Positions 15,987 to 16,703 of a stretch of 16,703 bases of DNA are shown piece by piece. The notes beneath the pieces were generated by a model. It saw only the letters and a list, made by a program, of their open reading frames with translations. It ran no database searches and was not told the origin of the DNA. A program made the translations under genes and the position numbers. Position 1 is the stretch's first letter. Every line of letters starts with the position of its first letter. The stretch is from an uncultured bacterium (lineage in GTDB: Bacteria; Planctomycetota; Phycisphaerae; Phycisphaerales; SM1A02). The DNA is taken from NCBI GenBank assembly GCA_903938205.1, contig CAJACJ010000003.1, forward strand, positions 1 through 16,703. The letters are read 5' to 3'.

Positions 15987-16703
15987 ATGAGCACATCAGC
16001 AGCAACCGTCGAATCCAACCAGGTCAAAATTGAAGACGCGGGTCCAGCCCGCAAGAAAATCACGGTCACTGTTTCGGCCGACGCCGTGAAGGCGCGGCTT
16101 GAGACCGGTTTCGGCTCATTGAAAAATGAAACCGCGCTTCCAGGTTTCCGCAAAGGTCGCGCGCCGCGTGAACTTCTGCAACGCCGCTTCGGCGACGCGC
16201 TGCTGAAAGAAACTCGCGATCAAATTCTTTCAGAGGCCTATGGGCAAGCCATCGAAGCCAACAAGTTGCAACCTGTTGGCAATCCAGAGATGACTCCCGA
16301 GTGCCGCGAAGTGGTGCTTGAAGTTGGCAAGCCTTTCATCTTCAGCATTGAAGTTGAAGTCGCTCCTGAATTCACGCTTCCAAATACGGACGGAATTGAA
16401 GTGAAGCGACCCATCTTTGAAATTAAGGATGAGCATGTTGACCTTGAAATTCGACGCCAAGGCTATCGCTTTGGAAACGCGACTCGCATCCCTGGTCCAT
16501 TCCAACCGCTTGATCGAATGTTGTGCGAAGTGAAGGCGTTCAAGAACGCGGACACTGAACCATTTTTCACCAATGATCGCGCGCTTGTGGTTGTGCCAGA
16601 CACCTCCGATGAAGGCAAGGGTCAACTGCTTGGCCTTTTAATTGAAGACCTTGGTCCACGCGTTGAAGGTAAAAAAGTTGGCGATGCAATCACCGTTGAG
16701 ACA
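15987..16703 (+). CDS. tig: Trigger factor (ribosome-associated chaperone), partial at right edge
   Basis: 239 codons are visible, with no stop before the right edge. Residues 1-130 form the ribosome-binding domain, with the docking signature G53-F-R-K-G-R-A-P60 and EAYGQAIEANKLQPVGNPE downstream. Trigger factor binds ribosomal protein uL23 at the exit tunnel and shields nascent chains. The part after about 150, where the FKBP-type prolyl isomerase domain usually begins, does not show the normal FTGxxDGxxF core. Instead it reads PGPFQPLDRMLCEV, then RALVVVPD, then EGKKVGDAITVET, so the domain is either divergent or replaced. Start ATG 15987 has a weak GAGAG six bases upstream. The gene stands alone on its strand after the glnN terminator; clpP commonly follows tig in bacteria but would lie outside this window. 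Confidence 0.93.
   Translation, partial: MSTSAATVESNQVKIEDAGPARKKITVTVSADAVKARLETGFGSLKNETALPGFRKGRAPRELLQRRFGDALLKETRDQILSEAYGQAIEANKLQPVGNPEMTPECREVVLEVGKPFIFSIEVEVAPEFTLPNTDGIEVKRPIFEIKDEHVDLEIRRQGYRFGNATRIPGPFQPLDRMLCEVKAFKNADTEPFFTNDRALVVVPDTSDEGKGQLLGLLIEDLGPRVEGKKVGDAITVET

Overview
The window looks like a chromosomal stretch of a planctomycete, most likely from the Phycisphaerae side of the phylum. This is inferred from four things: a secreted protein whose single dockerin-like EF-hand is followed by a 'LGLLLVRLG' helix, a pattern I associate with Phycisphaerae surface proteins; a class III glutamine synthetase; a glutamyl-tRNA synthetase with an extra segment after its KMSKR loop; and a trigger factor with an unusual middle domain. 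Base composition is moderate and even, with no insertion sequence, integrase, CRISPR array or prophage gene visible.

Layout. Positions 1-5618 (minus strand) are one uninterrupted reading frame of at least 1872 codons that runs off the left edge. It encodes a giant exported protein: signal peptide, EF-hand, an N-terminal beta-rich domain, five fibronectin type III (FN3)-like domains and at least ten and a half IPT/TIG-like repeats. The forward-strand ORFs of 60-170 codons in this region are antisense shadows of the repeats. Positions 5795-7890 (minus) hold a small HicA-like protein, tRNA-Val(GAC) and gltX. Positions 7944-10190 (plus) hold a YfcE-type metallophosphoesterase, a four-helix membrane protein and a CorA metal transporter. 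Positions 10316-13512 (plus) hold a tightly coupled pair: an AAA+ ATPase of the MoxR/magnesium-chelatase type and a VWA-domain protein with an intact metal-ion-dependent adhesion site (MIDAS). Positions 13683-15842 (plus) hold glnN (GSIII), closed by a clear intrinsic terminator, followed by tig (trigger factor), which runs off the right edge.

How the genes fit together. Most of the window is housekeeping: translation (tRNA-Val, gltX), nitrogen assimilation (glnN), divalent cation transport (corA) and nascent-chain folding (tig). The two parts of unclear role are the giant surface protein and the ATPase/VWA pair. In the giant protein a roughly 73-residue glycine-rich module occurs twice, each time apparently inside another domain. 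The ATPase/VWA pair has the architecture of known remodelling systems (RavA-ViaA, NorQ-NorD, CbbQ-CbbO), but no client gene sits beside it. I see no phage-defence island or biosynthetic cluster, and no gap between genes reaches 300 bases.
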